This document shows positions 27,768 through 35,747 of a DNA stretch of 64,000 bases, in pieces. A program made the translations under genes and the position numbers. Position 1 is the stretch's first letter; each line of letters opens with the position of its first letter. Below the pieces are notes generated by a model. That model did no database searches, was not told where the DNA came from, and saw only the letters and a list, made by a program, of their open reading frames with translations. The stretch is from Martinezella dioscoreae. GTDB lineage: Bacteria; Pseudomonadota; Alphaproteobacteria; Rhizobiales; Rhizobiaceae. The stretch lies in assembly GCF_009176305.1 (NCBI RefSeq), contig NZ_BLAJ01000008.1, forward strand, positions 62,001 to 126,000. The letters are read 5' to 3'.

Positions 27768-27912
27768 TGCCTGATGCGATCGGGTGGTGACTTTCGCGGC
27801 CTGCATCCGAAGAGCGGGCGGCAATCTCTATTTGGTTCAGCCGGTCGATACGGCAAGGGTGGGTGGTGCCGGAGCGCTGGAATATGTGCTGATGTCACCG
27901 GATAGGCACCTG

Positions 27913-27950
27913 GTAAATCGATTTGCAAAAGCATTTGCAAATCGATTTAC
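27913..27950. promoter_or_regulatory. Double LacI-type operator (17-bp perfect inverted repeat)
   Basis: GTAAATCGATTTGCAAA (27913-27929) and TTTGCAAATCGATTTAC (27934-27950) are perfect inverted copies with a 4-base spacer. Each arm contains a LacI-like dyad centred on AAATCGATTT with the central CG. It ends 19 bases before the LacI gene start, so the regulator probably represses itself and possibly distant targets from this site. Confidence 0.75.
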
Positions 27951-27969
27951 AATGCCGTAGCCTGCGCGC

Positions 27970-28974
27970 ATGACCACAATCGCCAAAGTTGCCAAACGTG
28001 CCGGAGTGTCGCCGACCACAGTGTCGCATGTGCTCAATCATGCCGACCGTGTCTCGGCGGATTTGCGCAAGCGCGTTCAAGAGGCAATCGCGGAGCTTGG
28101 TTATGTGCCGAACCCGCTCGCCCAAAGCCTCAGGACCGGCCGCACCAATCTCGTTGCCATGCTGATCCCGGATATCCGCAACCCCTTCTATCCGGAGATG
28201 GTGCAGGCGGCGCAATCCGATCTCGAGGCGATCGGGGTCGATCTCCTGATCTTCAATACCGATGTTCCCGGAGGCCATTCACAGGAGCACGGCGAGCACT
28301 ATCTCCGCCAGATCCGTAGCCGGCGCATTGACGGTCTTATCGTCGGCGATTTCGCGCTGCACGGCATGCATGACGCGCTGCTTGAAATCGATCTGCCGAC
28401 CGTGTTCATCGGCGACCTGCCAAACAAGGCGGTCGACAGTGTCAAGATCGACGATTTCGGCGGCGGCCATCAGATGGGAACCTATCTGGCGAAGAAGGGC
28501 CATCGTCGCATAGCGCATCTGACCGGCCCGTCCTTCTTCGCCGAGGCCATGGCGCGCGCCGCCGGATTCGAGCAGGGCTTGCGTGACAACGGCGTCGAGC
28601 CGATCGCCGAACTGCGGCGGGAAGGAAGTTATCTTGGTCCGTCAGGGCAAGAGGCGGTCGATTGGCTTCTGGCAAGCCATGGCGACAACCTGCCGTCGGT
28701 GATCTTCTTCGGAAACTACCTGATGGCGGCGGGAGCGCTCGCCGCCTTCTTCGATCGTGGCATCAGCGTGCCGAAGGATATCGGCGTCGCCGTCTTCGGC
28801 GACCAGCCGCAGCTCGAATATGTCAGGCCGCGGATCACAAGGGTCGGCAACACGCCGTCGCTGCTTGCCCACCGCGCGACCGAGATGCTGCTGGAGCGGC
28901 TTTCGGGAGCTTATGCCGGGCCCGCGCGTTCGGACGTGATCCCCTGCAATCTACACGCCTACGATACCGCATGA
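27970..28974 (+). CDS. LacI-family regulator of the CUT1/GH172 operon
   Basis: 334 residues, standard LacI layout. The helix-turn-helix is at residues 1-25 (MTTIAKVAKRAGVSPTTVSH), followed by the hinge helix NPLAQSLRTGRT and the effector domain starting LVAMLIPDIRNPFYPEM. The gene is upstream of and in line with the binding protein, permeases and glycosidase (59-base gap), so it is likely the pathway regulator. The double operator 20 bases before its start fits autoregulation. The inducer is expected to be the imported saccharide or its breakdown product. Confidence 0.92.
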   Translation: MTTIAKVAKRAGVSPTTVSHVLNHADRVSADLRKRVQEAIAELGYVPNPLAQSLRTGRTNLVAMLIPDIRNPFYPEMVQAAQSDLEAIGVDLLIFNTDVPGGHSQEHGEHYLRQIRSRRIDGLIVGDFALHGMHDALLEIDLPTVFIGDLPNKAVDSVKIDDFGGGHQMGTYLAKKGHRRIAHLTGPSFFAEAMARAAGFEQGLRDNGVEPIAELRREGSYLGPSGQEAVDWLLASHGDNLPSVIFFGNYLMAAGALAAFFDRGISVPKDIGVAVFGDQPQLEYVRPRITRVGNTPSLLAHRATEMLLERLSGAYAGPARSDVIPCNLHAYDTA

Positions 28975-29033
28975 ATTGAGGCTCCGTCACCCGGGAGGAG
29001 AGTGGTGACGGCAACGCAAAATGGGAGGAAGTC

Positions 29034-30386
29034 ATGACTGGTAAGGATAAGTTCATCGCCCCCGCCACCCGTCGCGGCGTGCTCAAGAGCGGCGCGATCC
29101 TCGCCGCCGGCGCGGCTGCCGGGTTGAGCGGTTTTCCCTACATTTCGCGCATGGCCGTCCGTGCGCAAGGCGCGCCGTTGAAGTTCTGGCAGTTCTACGC
29201 GCCGGGCGGCCCGGTCCAGAGCCAGATCGACTGGTTCGAGAAAGCGGTTGCGGCCTGGAACGACAGCCATCCGCAAAAGGTTGAACTTGAATATGTGCCG
29301 AACGCGGAATACATCAATGGACCGAAGCTCGCGACCGCATTCGCCTCTGGCGAGGGGCCGGACATCTTCCTGATCTCGCCGGGCGATTTCCTGCGTTATT
29401 ACAATGGTGGCGTCCTGCAGGACCTGACGCCCCATATCGATGCCAAGGAGGATTTTCCCGAAAGCGTGATCGCCAACCGCATGGTCGATGGCAAGATCTA
29501 CGGTATTCCGATGGAAGTCGAGCCGATGGCGATGTACTATTCGGTCAAGGCTTTCGAAGAGGCGAAGCTCAACGAAAACGACGTTCCGAAGACCTGGGAC
29601 GATCTGCTTGAGCTTGCCAAGAAGCTGACGACGCCGAAGCGTTTCGGCGTGCTCTTCGAGACCCAGCCGGGCTACTATCAGAACTTCACCTGGTATCCCT
29701 TCCTCTGGCAGGGAGGCGGCGAATTCCAGGGCAAGGACGGCAAGAGCGCCTTCGATTCTCCCGCCACCGTGCAGGCTCTGAAGTTCTGGCAGGATGCCGT
29801 CAACTCGGGGGCGGCTCCGCGCCAGGTGATGGGCAGCGGCGCCAATGACACCGTCGCCAACCTCGCCTCGGGCTATTGCGCCATCCAGAATGTCGGCATC
29901 TGGGGCATCTCGCAATTGCAGAGCAACGCCAAGGATTTCAAATATGGCGTCTTCCGCCTGCCGACACCGCCAAATGGCAAATATGTGACCGTCGGCGGCG
30001 GCTGGGCCTTCGTCGCCAACGCCAAGAGCAAGAATCCGGATGCGGCGGCACAGTTCTGTGCCTGGGCGCTGGCCTCCAAGGATAAAGGCTCCGTTCAGCG
30101 CGTCGCCGATTGGTGCACCAAAGGCAAGTCGGACATGCCACCGCGCGAAAGCGCTCTTGCCGCCGGCGGCGATGCCTTCAAGACCGGCATGATCGGCAAA
30201 TTCGCCTCCGATGTCTATCCGGGCGCGCGTGCCGAACCGCGCGTGCCGCCAGAGGTCTACAAGATCATTTCCGATGCGATCCAGCAGACGCAGCTCGGCG
30301 GCGCCGATCCTCAGGCGGCGGCAACCTCGGCCTCGCAGCAGCTCGACGCGTTCCTTGGTTCCTATAGCGGCGCGCCGATCCTTTAA
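29034..30386 (+). CDS. CUT1 sugar ABC transporter substrate-binding protein (Tat signal)
   Basis: 450 residues, GGAGGAAG directly upstream of the ATG. TRRGVLKSGAILAAGAAAG (residues 12-30) is a twin-arginine signal ending near VRAQG. The mature protein is an extracellular solute-binding family 1 fold with LKFWQFYAPGGPVQSQIDWF at the start, FASGEGPDIFLISPGDFLRY, and the ligand-site aromatics YGIPMEVEPMAMYYS. It should bind an oligosaccharide in the periplasm and serve the two permeases downstream. A GC-rich hairpin separates it from them. The neighbouring GH172 gene suggests a fructo- or arabino-oligosaccharide or a related ligand. Confidence 0.92.
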   Translation: MTGKDKFIAPATRRGVLKSGAILAAGAAAGLSGFPYISRMAVRAQGAPLKFWQFYAPGGPVQSQIDWFEKAVAAWNDSHPQKVELEYVPNAEYINGPKLATAFASGEGPDIFLISPGDFLRYYNGGVLQDLTPHIDAKEDFPESVIANRMVDGKIYGIPMEVEPMAMYYSVKAFEEAKLNENDVPKTWDDLLELAKKLTTPKRFGVLFETQPGYYQNFTWYPFLWQGGGEFQGKDGKSAFDSPATVQALKFWQDAVNSGAAPRQVMGSGANDTVANLASGYCAIQNVGIWGISQLQSNAKDFKYGVFRLPTPPNGKYVTVGGGWAFVANAKSKNPDAAAQFCAWALASKDKGSVQRVADWCTKGKSDMPPRESALAAGGDAFKTGMIGKFASDVYPGARAEPRVPPEVYKIISDAIQQTQLGGADPQAAATSASQQLDAFLGSYSGAPIL

Positions 30387-30395
30387 AAGAAACGT

Positions 30396-30426
30396 CGGCC
30401 GCCGCGGCAATCCGCTCAAGCGGCCG
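30396..30426 (+). terminator. Intercistronic hairpin after the CUT1 binding protein gene
   Basis: CGGCCGC (30396-30402) pairs perfectly with GCGGCCG (30420-30426) around a 17-base loop, 10 bases after the binding-protein stop and 23 bases before the first permease. It has no T-run and is best read as an mRNA-stabilising or attenuating hairpin. Confidence 0.55.
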
Positions 30427-30448
30427 TCTCTCCTTCCGGGACGAGATC

Positions 30449-31393
30449 ATGACGACAATTGCAGATGCGACGACAAGCCATGCGAATGGCAGGCGCAAAG
30501 GCCTTTCCGCCCGGCATCGCGAGTGGATCGCGGGCTACCTCTTCGTATTGCCCGACGCCCTCGGCCTCTTTCTGTTTCTCGGCGTGCCGATGCTTCTGTC
30601 GCTCGCCCTGAGCGTCTATGAAGTCAACGGCTTCGGTGGCTACAATTTCGTCGGCGCCAAGAACTATATCCGCATGTGGCACGACCCCCTGTTTTGGAAG
30701 GGAGCGAGGGTGACGGCGCTTTATGCCGTCATGCTCGTGCCCTCGCTTTACGTGACCGGTCTGGGGCTGGCGCTTCTCGTGCAGCAGACCAACCGTTTCA
30801 ATGCCGTCATGCGGTCGATGTTCTTCGCGCCAAACATGGTGAGCCTCGTGGTCGTCGCCCTTGTCTGGCAATTCATGGTGATCGACAAGATCGGCGTCGT
30901 TGGTCAGACCATGGCGAACCTCGGTCTTCCCGCTATTTCATTTCTCGGCGATCCGAATTTCGCATTGATCACCGTCGTGCTTGTCAGCGTCTGGTTCCTG
31001 ATGGGCTTCTATATGCTGATCTTCCTAGGTGGCCTGCAGGACATACCAAAGGAGTATTACGAGGCGGCGATGATCGATGGCGCCGGCCCGGTCAAGCGTT
31101 TCCGATATATCACGCTGCCGCTCTTGAAGCCGACGAGTTTCTTCGTTCTCATGGTGTCGATGGTTGCCGCCGTTGCCGGTGCCCAGGCCTTCGACATCAT
31201 CTACGTCATGACCAAGGGCGGCCCGGCCAATTCGACGGCGGTGCTGATCGTCTACATCTATCAGCAAGCCTTTTCTTTCGGCGCCTTCGGCTATGCGGCC
31301 GCGATGTCCTCGATCTTGGTCATCGCGCTCATGGCTGTGACAGCCACTTTCTTCGCCGTCACGCGCGGAGGACGTTTCGATCATGCCGAATGA
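30449..31393 (+). CDS. CUT1 sugar ABC transporter permease (MalF-like)
   Basis: 314 residues with six predicted helices. The EAA motif that contacts the ATPase is visible as YYEAAMIDGAGPVKRFRYIT (about residues 203-222). The N-terminus GYLFVLPDALGLFLFLGVPM is typical of MalF/UgpA-like proteins. It pairs with the next gene, whose start overlaps its last codons by 11 bases, to form the membrane channel. No ATPase gene follows, so a shared MsmK/UgpC-type ATPase encoded elsewhere must drive it. Confidence 0.93.
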   Translation: MTTIADATTSHANGRRKGLSARHREWIAGYLFVLPDALGLFLFLGVPMLLSLALSVYEVNGFGGYNFVGAKNYIRMWHDPLFWKGARVTALYAVMLVPSLYVTGLGLALLVQQTNRFNAVMRSMFFAPNMVSLVVVALVWQFMVIDKIGVVGQTMANLGLPAISFLGDPNFALITVVLVSVWFLMGFYMLIFLGGLQDIPKEYYEAAMIDGAGPVKRFRYITLPLLKPTSFFVLMVSMVAAVAGAQAFDIIYVMTKGGPANSTAVLIVYIYQQAFSFGAFGYAAAMSSILVIALMAVTATFFAVTRGGRFDHAE

Positions 31394-32231
31394 TGCCTCC
31401 AACGCCTATCTCGCGCGATCGCAGGTAACGCTGGTACGCTGCCTGTGGATGCTGATCGCTGCCATCCTGGCGCTGATGACGCTGTTTCCGTTGCTCTGGA
31501 TGGTCTCGATCGCCTTCAAGCCGGCAGCCGAATCCTTCTCCTCATCGCTGATACCGGAAGCGCCGACGCTCGACAATTTCATCTATGTGCTGACGGGCGT
31601 ACCCTTCATTCGCTACATGCTCAACAGCTTCCTTGTGTCGGCGACGGTGACGATCGTCGCGCTCTTCTTCCACACCATGGCTGGCTATGCGCTCGCGCGC
31701 CTGCGCTTTCCAGGCCGTGAGATCATATTCCTGGCGATCTTCTCGACCTTTCTCGTCTCGCTGCCGGTGGTGATCGTACCGCTCTTCATCATCGTCAAGG
31801 CGATGGGCATGATCAATTCCTATGCGGGCCTCATCATTCCCGCGATCTTCAACGCCTTCGGCATCTTCCTGCTGCGGCAGTACTATCTTTCATTGCCGCG
31901 CGAGATCGAGGAGGCGGCGGTGATCGACGGCGCGGGTTACTGGCGGATTTATTGGAGCGTCATTTTGCCATTGAGCCGGCCGATCATGTCGGCGCTCGCT
32001 ATCCTGTTCTTCCTCGCCAACTGGAATTCCTTCCTCTGGCCGTTGACGATCACCTCCAATCCGAACCTCTGGATGGTGCAGGTCGGCATCGCCAACTTCA
32101 AGAGCCAGTATTCGGCTTCCTGGAACTACATGATGGCGGCCTCCACCATCGTCGCCATCCCCACCCTCGTCCTCTTCGTGATTTTCCAGCGGCAGATCAT
32201 GGACTCGCTGAAGACCAGCGGCCTGAAATAG
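31383..32231 (+). CDS. CUT1 sugar ABC transporter permease (MalG-like)
   Basis: 282 residues, six predicted helices. The motif EIEEAAVIDGAGYWRIYWSV (about residues 175-194) is the EAA loop. ALMTLFPLLWMVSIAFKPAA near the N-terminus and the C-terminal FQRQIMDSLKTSGLK are typical of MalG/LacG-type subunits, including the final basic tail reaching into the ATPase dimer. The ATG overlaps the preceding permease gene. It is followed 27 bases later by the GH172 glycosidase gene. Confidence 0.93.
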   Translation: MPNDASNAYLARSQVTLVRCLWMLIAAILALMTLFPLLWMVSIAFKPAAESFSSSLIPEAPTLDNFIYVLTGVPFIRYMLNSFLVSATVTIVALFFHTMAGYALARLRFPGREIIFLAIFSTFLVSLPVVIVPLFIIVKAMGMINSYAGLIIPAIFNAFGIFLLRQYYLSLPREIEEAAVIDGAGYWRIYWSVILPLSRPIMSALAILFFLANWNSFLWPLTITSNPNLWMVQVGIANFKSQYSASWNYMMAASTIVAIPTLVLFVIFQRQIMDSLKTSGLK

Positions 32232-32258
32232 CCGTTTTCCTCAAGACAGGAGACATCT

Positions 32259-33455
32259 ATGAGCAATCTCGGCCTTTCACCCTTGCGTGGGCTGGCTAAA
32301 CTGCGCGAAGCAAGGACGCGCCGCTTTTCGAGCTACGACCGCACCGGCGGCAACGACGACCGCTTCCATATCGAGCCGGGAAAGACGGAGGTGATCGCCG
32401 AGCACTCGGGCGCCGGCATCATCACCCATATCTGGGCGACGCTTGCCTGCGAGAGCGAGAATTTCCTGCGCAAGATCGTGCTTCGCGCCTACTGGGATGG
32501 CGAGACGGCGCCGAGCATCGAGGCACCGATCGGTGATTTCTTCGGCATGGGTCACGGCCGCACGGCGAATTACGCCAGCCTGCCGATGCAGGCGAGTCCC
32601 GAAGACGGCAAGGCGTTCAACTGCTACTTCCCCATGCCCTTCGGCTCGCACATGAAGCTCACGGTGACGAACGAGGCCGAACACGACCTGCTATTCTACT
32701 ATTATGTCGATCTCGAGCTTCATCAGACGCTAGAGGAGGACATGGGACGCTTCCACGCGCAATATCGCCAGTCTCAGCCGCAAGGCATGAGCGACGCGGG
32801 CCTCACCAACGAGGAATATCTCTTCGGCGGCGAGAATGTCGACGGCAAGGAAAACTACACGATCCTCGAGGCCGAAGGCCGCGGTCACTATGTCGGCGTT
32901 CTCTACAGCGTTTATTCACGCCGCCGCTCCGAGGTGTGGGATTGGTACGGCGAAGGCGATGACATGATCTTCATCGACGGCGAACAGGGGCTCTCGGTGC
33001 GGGACACGGTGCGCAAGCCCGATCCGCGCATCGGGCCGAAGGCGGGGCTGATCGAACCGCGAGATGAATCCGCATCCGGTGCCAACGACGCCTGGCCGCC
33101 GACCCTGCACGGCACCGGCACCGAGGACTATTTCAATACGGCATGGTGCCCGACCCAGGAATACAGCGCGCCTTATCATGGCATCATCGCCGCCGGCGGT
33201 CCAAACTGGACCGAGCCGGTGACGCTCTACCGTTGGCATATCGAAGATCCGGCGATCTTTCAGAAGCACATCCGCGTGACGATCGAGCACGGCCATGCCA
33301 ACCGACGCTCCGACGATATTTCCTCGGTCGCCTTCTGGTATCAGGCCGAGCCGCACAGGCCGTTCGGCGCATTCCCCGAGGTCGCGGAGCGCGTGCCGAC
33401 CTTCCGCCGGCCATTCAAGGAAATGGAGATCGCCGTGAAGAAGGCGAGGGGCTGA
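32259..33455 (+). CDS. GH172-family glycosidase (DUF2961)
   Basis: 398 residues without a signal peptide, so cytoplasmic. The protein shows the DUF2961 pattern: GAGIITHIWATLACESENFL near the N-terminus, PSIEAPIGDFFGMGHG, the central GDDMIFIDGEQ, and LHGTGTEDYFNTAWC with QEYSAPYHGI. DUF2961 is now glycoside hydrolase family 172, known for alpha-D-fructofuranosidase/difructose dianhydride I enzymes and D-arabinofuranosidases, acting as beta-jelly-roll oligomers. The family's catalytic acids are glutamates; one may be in the GTGTED motif. It is the last gene of the LacI-CUT1 operon, so it should cleave the imported saccharide inside the cell. Confidence 0.88.
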   Translation: MSNLGLSPLRGLAKLREARTRRFSSYDRTGGNDDRFHIEPGKTEVIAEHSGAGIITHIWATLACESENFLRKIVLRAYWDGETAPSIEAPIGDFFGMGHGRTANYASLPMQASPEDGKAFNCYFPMPFGSHMKLTVTNEAEHDLLFYYYVDLELHQTLEEDMGRFHAQYRQSQPQGMSDAGLTNEEYLFGGENVDGKENYTILEAEGRGHYVGVLYSVYSRRRSEVWDWYGEGDDMIFIDGEQGLSVRDTVRKPDPRIGPKAGLIEPRDESASGANDAWPPTLHGTGTEDYFNTAWCPTQEYSAPYHGIIAAGGPNWTEPVTLYRWHIEDPAIFQKHIRVTIEHGHANRRSDDISSVAFWYQAEPHRPFGAFPEVAERVPTFRRPFKEMEIAVKKARG

Positions 33456-33514
33456 GAGCGGCAGCCTGAACTTCACTACAATCGCTATTCCATGCCTTGA
33501 TTTTGCACAAATGC

Positions 33515-33550
33515 ATCCCTAAAAGAGGTCATATGTGACCTTTTAGGGAT
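33515..33550. promoter_or_regulatory. Palindromic operator before the toxin-antitoxin pair
   Basis: ATCCCTAAAA (33515-33524) and TTTTAGGGAT (33541-33550) are perfect inverted arms, and inside them AGGTCA/TGACCT form a second dyad. The 36-base palindrome ends 5 bases before the antitoxin ATG, the usual place for conditional autorepression by an antitoxin-toxin complex. Confidence 0.7.
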
Positions 33551-33555
33551 TCGCC

Positions 33556-33822
33556 ATGACAACGATCAGCTTAAAGGATGCCAAGGCGTCATTTTCCCAT
33601 GTCGTCGATCAGGCTGCCGCCGGTGAGTTCGTGACGATTACGCGCCACGGGCGCGCTGCAGCCGTCGTCGTTAGCGTGGGGGTGGCCGAGGCGGCAAGAA
33701 AGGCGATCCGGAGCGGCCGGCCGAGCCTGGTGCAATATCTGAAGACCTTTCCGGGTGATTTCGATCCTAGCGATGATGTTTTCTCAAGAAATCCCGCTCC
33801 CTCTCGTGAGGTCGATTTGTGA
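33556..33822 (+). CDS. Antitoxin, Phd/YefM family
   Basis: 88 residues. The N-terminal MTTISLKDAKASFSHVVDQA and ITRHGRAAAVVVS form the Phd/YefM DNA-binding fold. The C-terminal 30 residues (FPGDFDPSDDVFSRNPAPSR) are the disordered tail that would wrap around the toxin. The stop overlaps the toxin start by 4 bases. The large palindrome just upstream is its likely operator. The pair acts as a type II toxin-antitoxin module in the cytoplasm. Confidence 0.88.
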   Translation: MTTISLKDAKASFSHVVDQAAAGEFVTITRHGRAAAVVVSVGVAEAARKAIRSGRPSLVQYLKTFPGDFDPSDDVFSRNPAPSREVDL

Positions 33823-34262
33823 GCTTTCTTCTCGACACCAACGCGATCTCCATGTTCGCCCCCTCCAAGGCAAGTGCATCGAACACGTTTGCCGAATGGG
33901 TGGATGAACAGGATCGGCGGGACGCAATCTATCTTTCTGCGTTGACTATCCACGAGATCGAAAAGGGCGTTCGGTTATTGGAAGCAAAAGGTGCGAAGAC
34001 AAAGGCAGCAGGGATTCACACTTGGCTACAAGGGCTAATTGCCGGGTATGGTGATCACATCCTGCCCGTCGACAAGGATGTTGCGCTTGAATCCGGAAGG
34101 CTCGAGGCGAAGGCGGTCATTGCCGGGCATGATCCAGGCGCGGCGGATGCAGTCATCGCAGGAACGGCAAGTGTTCATAGGCTCGTCGTGATCACAGCCA
34201 ATCTCAAACACTTCCTACCGTTTGAAATCCCCGTCCAGTCGCCAGACCAACTCGCGCGCTAA
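33819..34262 (+). CDS. VapC-like PIN-domain toxin ribonuclease
   Basis: 147 residues from a GTG start that overlaps the antitoxin stop. It is a single PIN domain with the acidic residues expected for Mg-dependent RNase activity: D6 in LLDTNAIS, E46 in LTIHEIEKG, D104 in DPGAADAVIAG and a C-terminal N/D in VVITANLKHF. PIN toxins of this type cut tRNA or rRNA. Pairing of a VapC-like toxin with a Phd-type antitoxin is common in alphaproteobacteria. The gene appears intact. Confidence 0.88.
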   Translation: MSFLLDTNAISMFAPSKASASNTFAEWVDEQDRRDAIYLSALTIHEIEKGVRLLEAKGAKTKAAGIHTWLQGLIAGYGDHILPVDKDVALESGRLEAKAVIAGHDPGAADAVIAGTASVHRLVVITANLKHFLPFEIPVQSPDQLAR

Positions 34263-34423
34263 TGCTCCGGTTTGAATAGAGCGTCCTGGCAATTGCAAAA
34301 ACAGCAAGCTGGAGCACATGGCTTGGTAAGCATGCGCTACCGGCATTTCCCTTTCATGCATCGAAGAGATCCTGTGGATTCAACCTGAAAGCGGGATGCT
34401 CTCGTGCGAATGGATGAATTGAA

Positions 34424-34446
34424 AAAGCGCTGCGTTAGGGCGCTTT
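34424..34446. terminator. Hairpin in the gap before the glycosyltransferase
   Basis: AAAGCGC (34424-34430) and GCGCTTT (34440-34446) pair perfectly with a 9-base loop and are followed by ATGTAT. It could end the toxin-antitoxin transcript. The remaining 260-base gap shows nothing else. Confidence 0.4.
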
Positions 34447-34523
34447 ATGTATCGGGCGCGAAACGTAAGAGGACGGTTTCTTTCGCCGCGTCGGGTTAAT
34501 GCCATAGGCGAGTTGCTGGTCTC

Positions 34524-35732
34524 ATGCGTCTCATACTTGTCAATGATGTTTCGATCGTTCGCGGTGGCGCGACCAAGGTGGCGCTGCAATGTCTCGAGGC
34601 AAGCAGGGATGCCGGGCTGACATGCGCCATGCTGGTCGGTGATGATGGCGAGGGCCTCAAGCAGCGCTTTGCCGACATCCGCACGGTCGCGCTGGGCGAG
34701 CGCGCCCTTCGGGAAGGCCCGGCGACCGTCGATATCCTCGCGAAGAACTACAATCGGCGGGCCTATGAGGCGATGGAGGGCCTGCTTCGGGAATCGGATG
34801 AGGAAACCGTTGTCCATGTACATGGCTGGTCGCAGATCCTCTCGCCCTCGATTTTCTATGCGCTTGCCAGGCATCGGGTCAAAGTCATCGTCACGGCGCA
34901 TGATTTCTTCCTGACCTGCCCGAATGGCGGCCTTATCAATTTCCGCAGCGGCGAGGTTTGCGACATCAAGCCGCTATCTCTCGCCTGTCTGACGACCAAT
35001 TGCGACAAGCGCAGTTATCTCCATAAGCTTTGGCGCTTCCGCCGCACCCTGACACAGCAGGGGGTCGGCGAGAGGTTCTGGAGCCAGGTGGGCATCGTCC
35101 TGGCGCATGAGAGCATGGAGGCATTTCTACGCACTGGCCCCTTCCGGCATTTCACGACGCTGCGCACGCCGACGCAGCCATTGACGCCGGCGCCCGTCGA
35201 GGCGTGGCGCAACCGCCGCACTGTTTTCCTCGGTCGCATGTGCTGGGAAAAAGGGGTTCAGACACTGGCGGACGCGCTCAACAAGACGGGCAGGACGGCA
35301 ACGCTGATCGGGCGTGGGCCATTGCTAGCCGAGATGCGGCGGCTGTTGCCGCATTGCCATGTGCCTGGCTGGCTAAGCGACGAAGAGGTGAGCGAGATCG
35401 CTGGCACAGCGCGCGTTTTCGTCATGCCGTCGCGCATGCCGGAGCCTTACGGCCTGGTCGCCGCCGAAGCATTGATGTCCGGCATCCCGGTCATCGTCAG
35501 CAGCAATGCGTTGATCGCGGCGGAGGTCGAGGAGAATGGCGCCGGCCTGGTTTTCGATAGCGGCGATGCGGATTCGCTGGCCGAGAAATTGATGGCGACG
35601 GATGACGATCGATTGATGCGGCGGCTGAGCGAAGGGGCATTGGCCCTTGGCCGCCGCATCGCGCCGAGCAGGGCGGAATGGGGGCGCCGCATGGTGGATA
35701 TCTATCTGGGACGGGGCGATTTTTCCGCATAG
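34524..35732 (+). CDS. GT4-family glycosyltransferase
   Basis: 402 residues, no membrane segments. The N-terminal half begins MRLILVNDVSIVRGGATKVA and has the acceptor-side VHVHGWSQI and VTAHDFFLTCPNGG. The C-terminal half has the GT4 donor-binding features VFLGRMCWEKGVQTLADAL, FVMPSRMPEPYGLVAAEALM with the EPYG-x-VAAEA acidic motif, and IPVIVSSN. Such retaining enzymes use nucleotide-sugars to build polysaccharide or lipopolysaccharide. A sugar epimerase gene follows 15 bases later, so the two likely form an operon for surface polysaccharide. Donor and acceptor are unknown. Confidence 0.88.
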   Translation: MRLILVNDVSIVRGGATKVALQCLEASRDAGLTCAMLVGDDGEGLKQRFADIRTVALGERALREGPATVDILAKNYNRRAYEAMEGLLRESDEETVVHVHGWSQILSPSIFYALARHRVKVIVTAHDFFLTCPNGGLINFRSGEVCDIKPLSLACLTTNCDKRSYLHKLWRFRRTLTQQGVGERFWSQVGIVLAHESMEAFLRTGPFRHFTTLRTPTQPLTPAPVEAWRNRRTVFLGRMCWEKGVQTLADALNKTGRTATLIGRGPLLAEMRRLLPHCHVPGWLSDEEVSEIAGTARVFVMPSRMPEPYGLVAAEALMSGIPVIVSSNALIAAEVEENGAGLVFDSGDADSLAEKLMATDDDRLMRRLSEGALALGRRIAPSRAEWGRRMVDIYLGRGDFSA

Positions 35733-35747
35733 TGGTTGGGGGAGACG

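Noticed and set aside
33515..33550. The palindrome before the antitoxin as an insertion-sequence end or attachment site
   Set aside because: No transposase or integrase gene and no second copy were found; position just before a toxin-antitoxin pair explains it as an operator.
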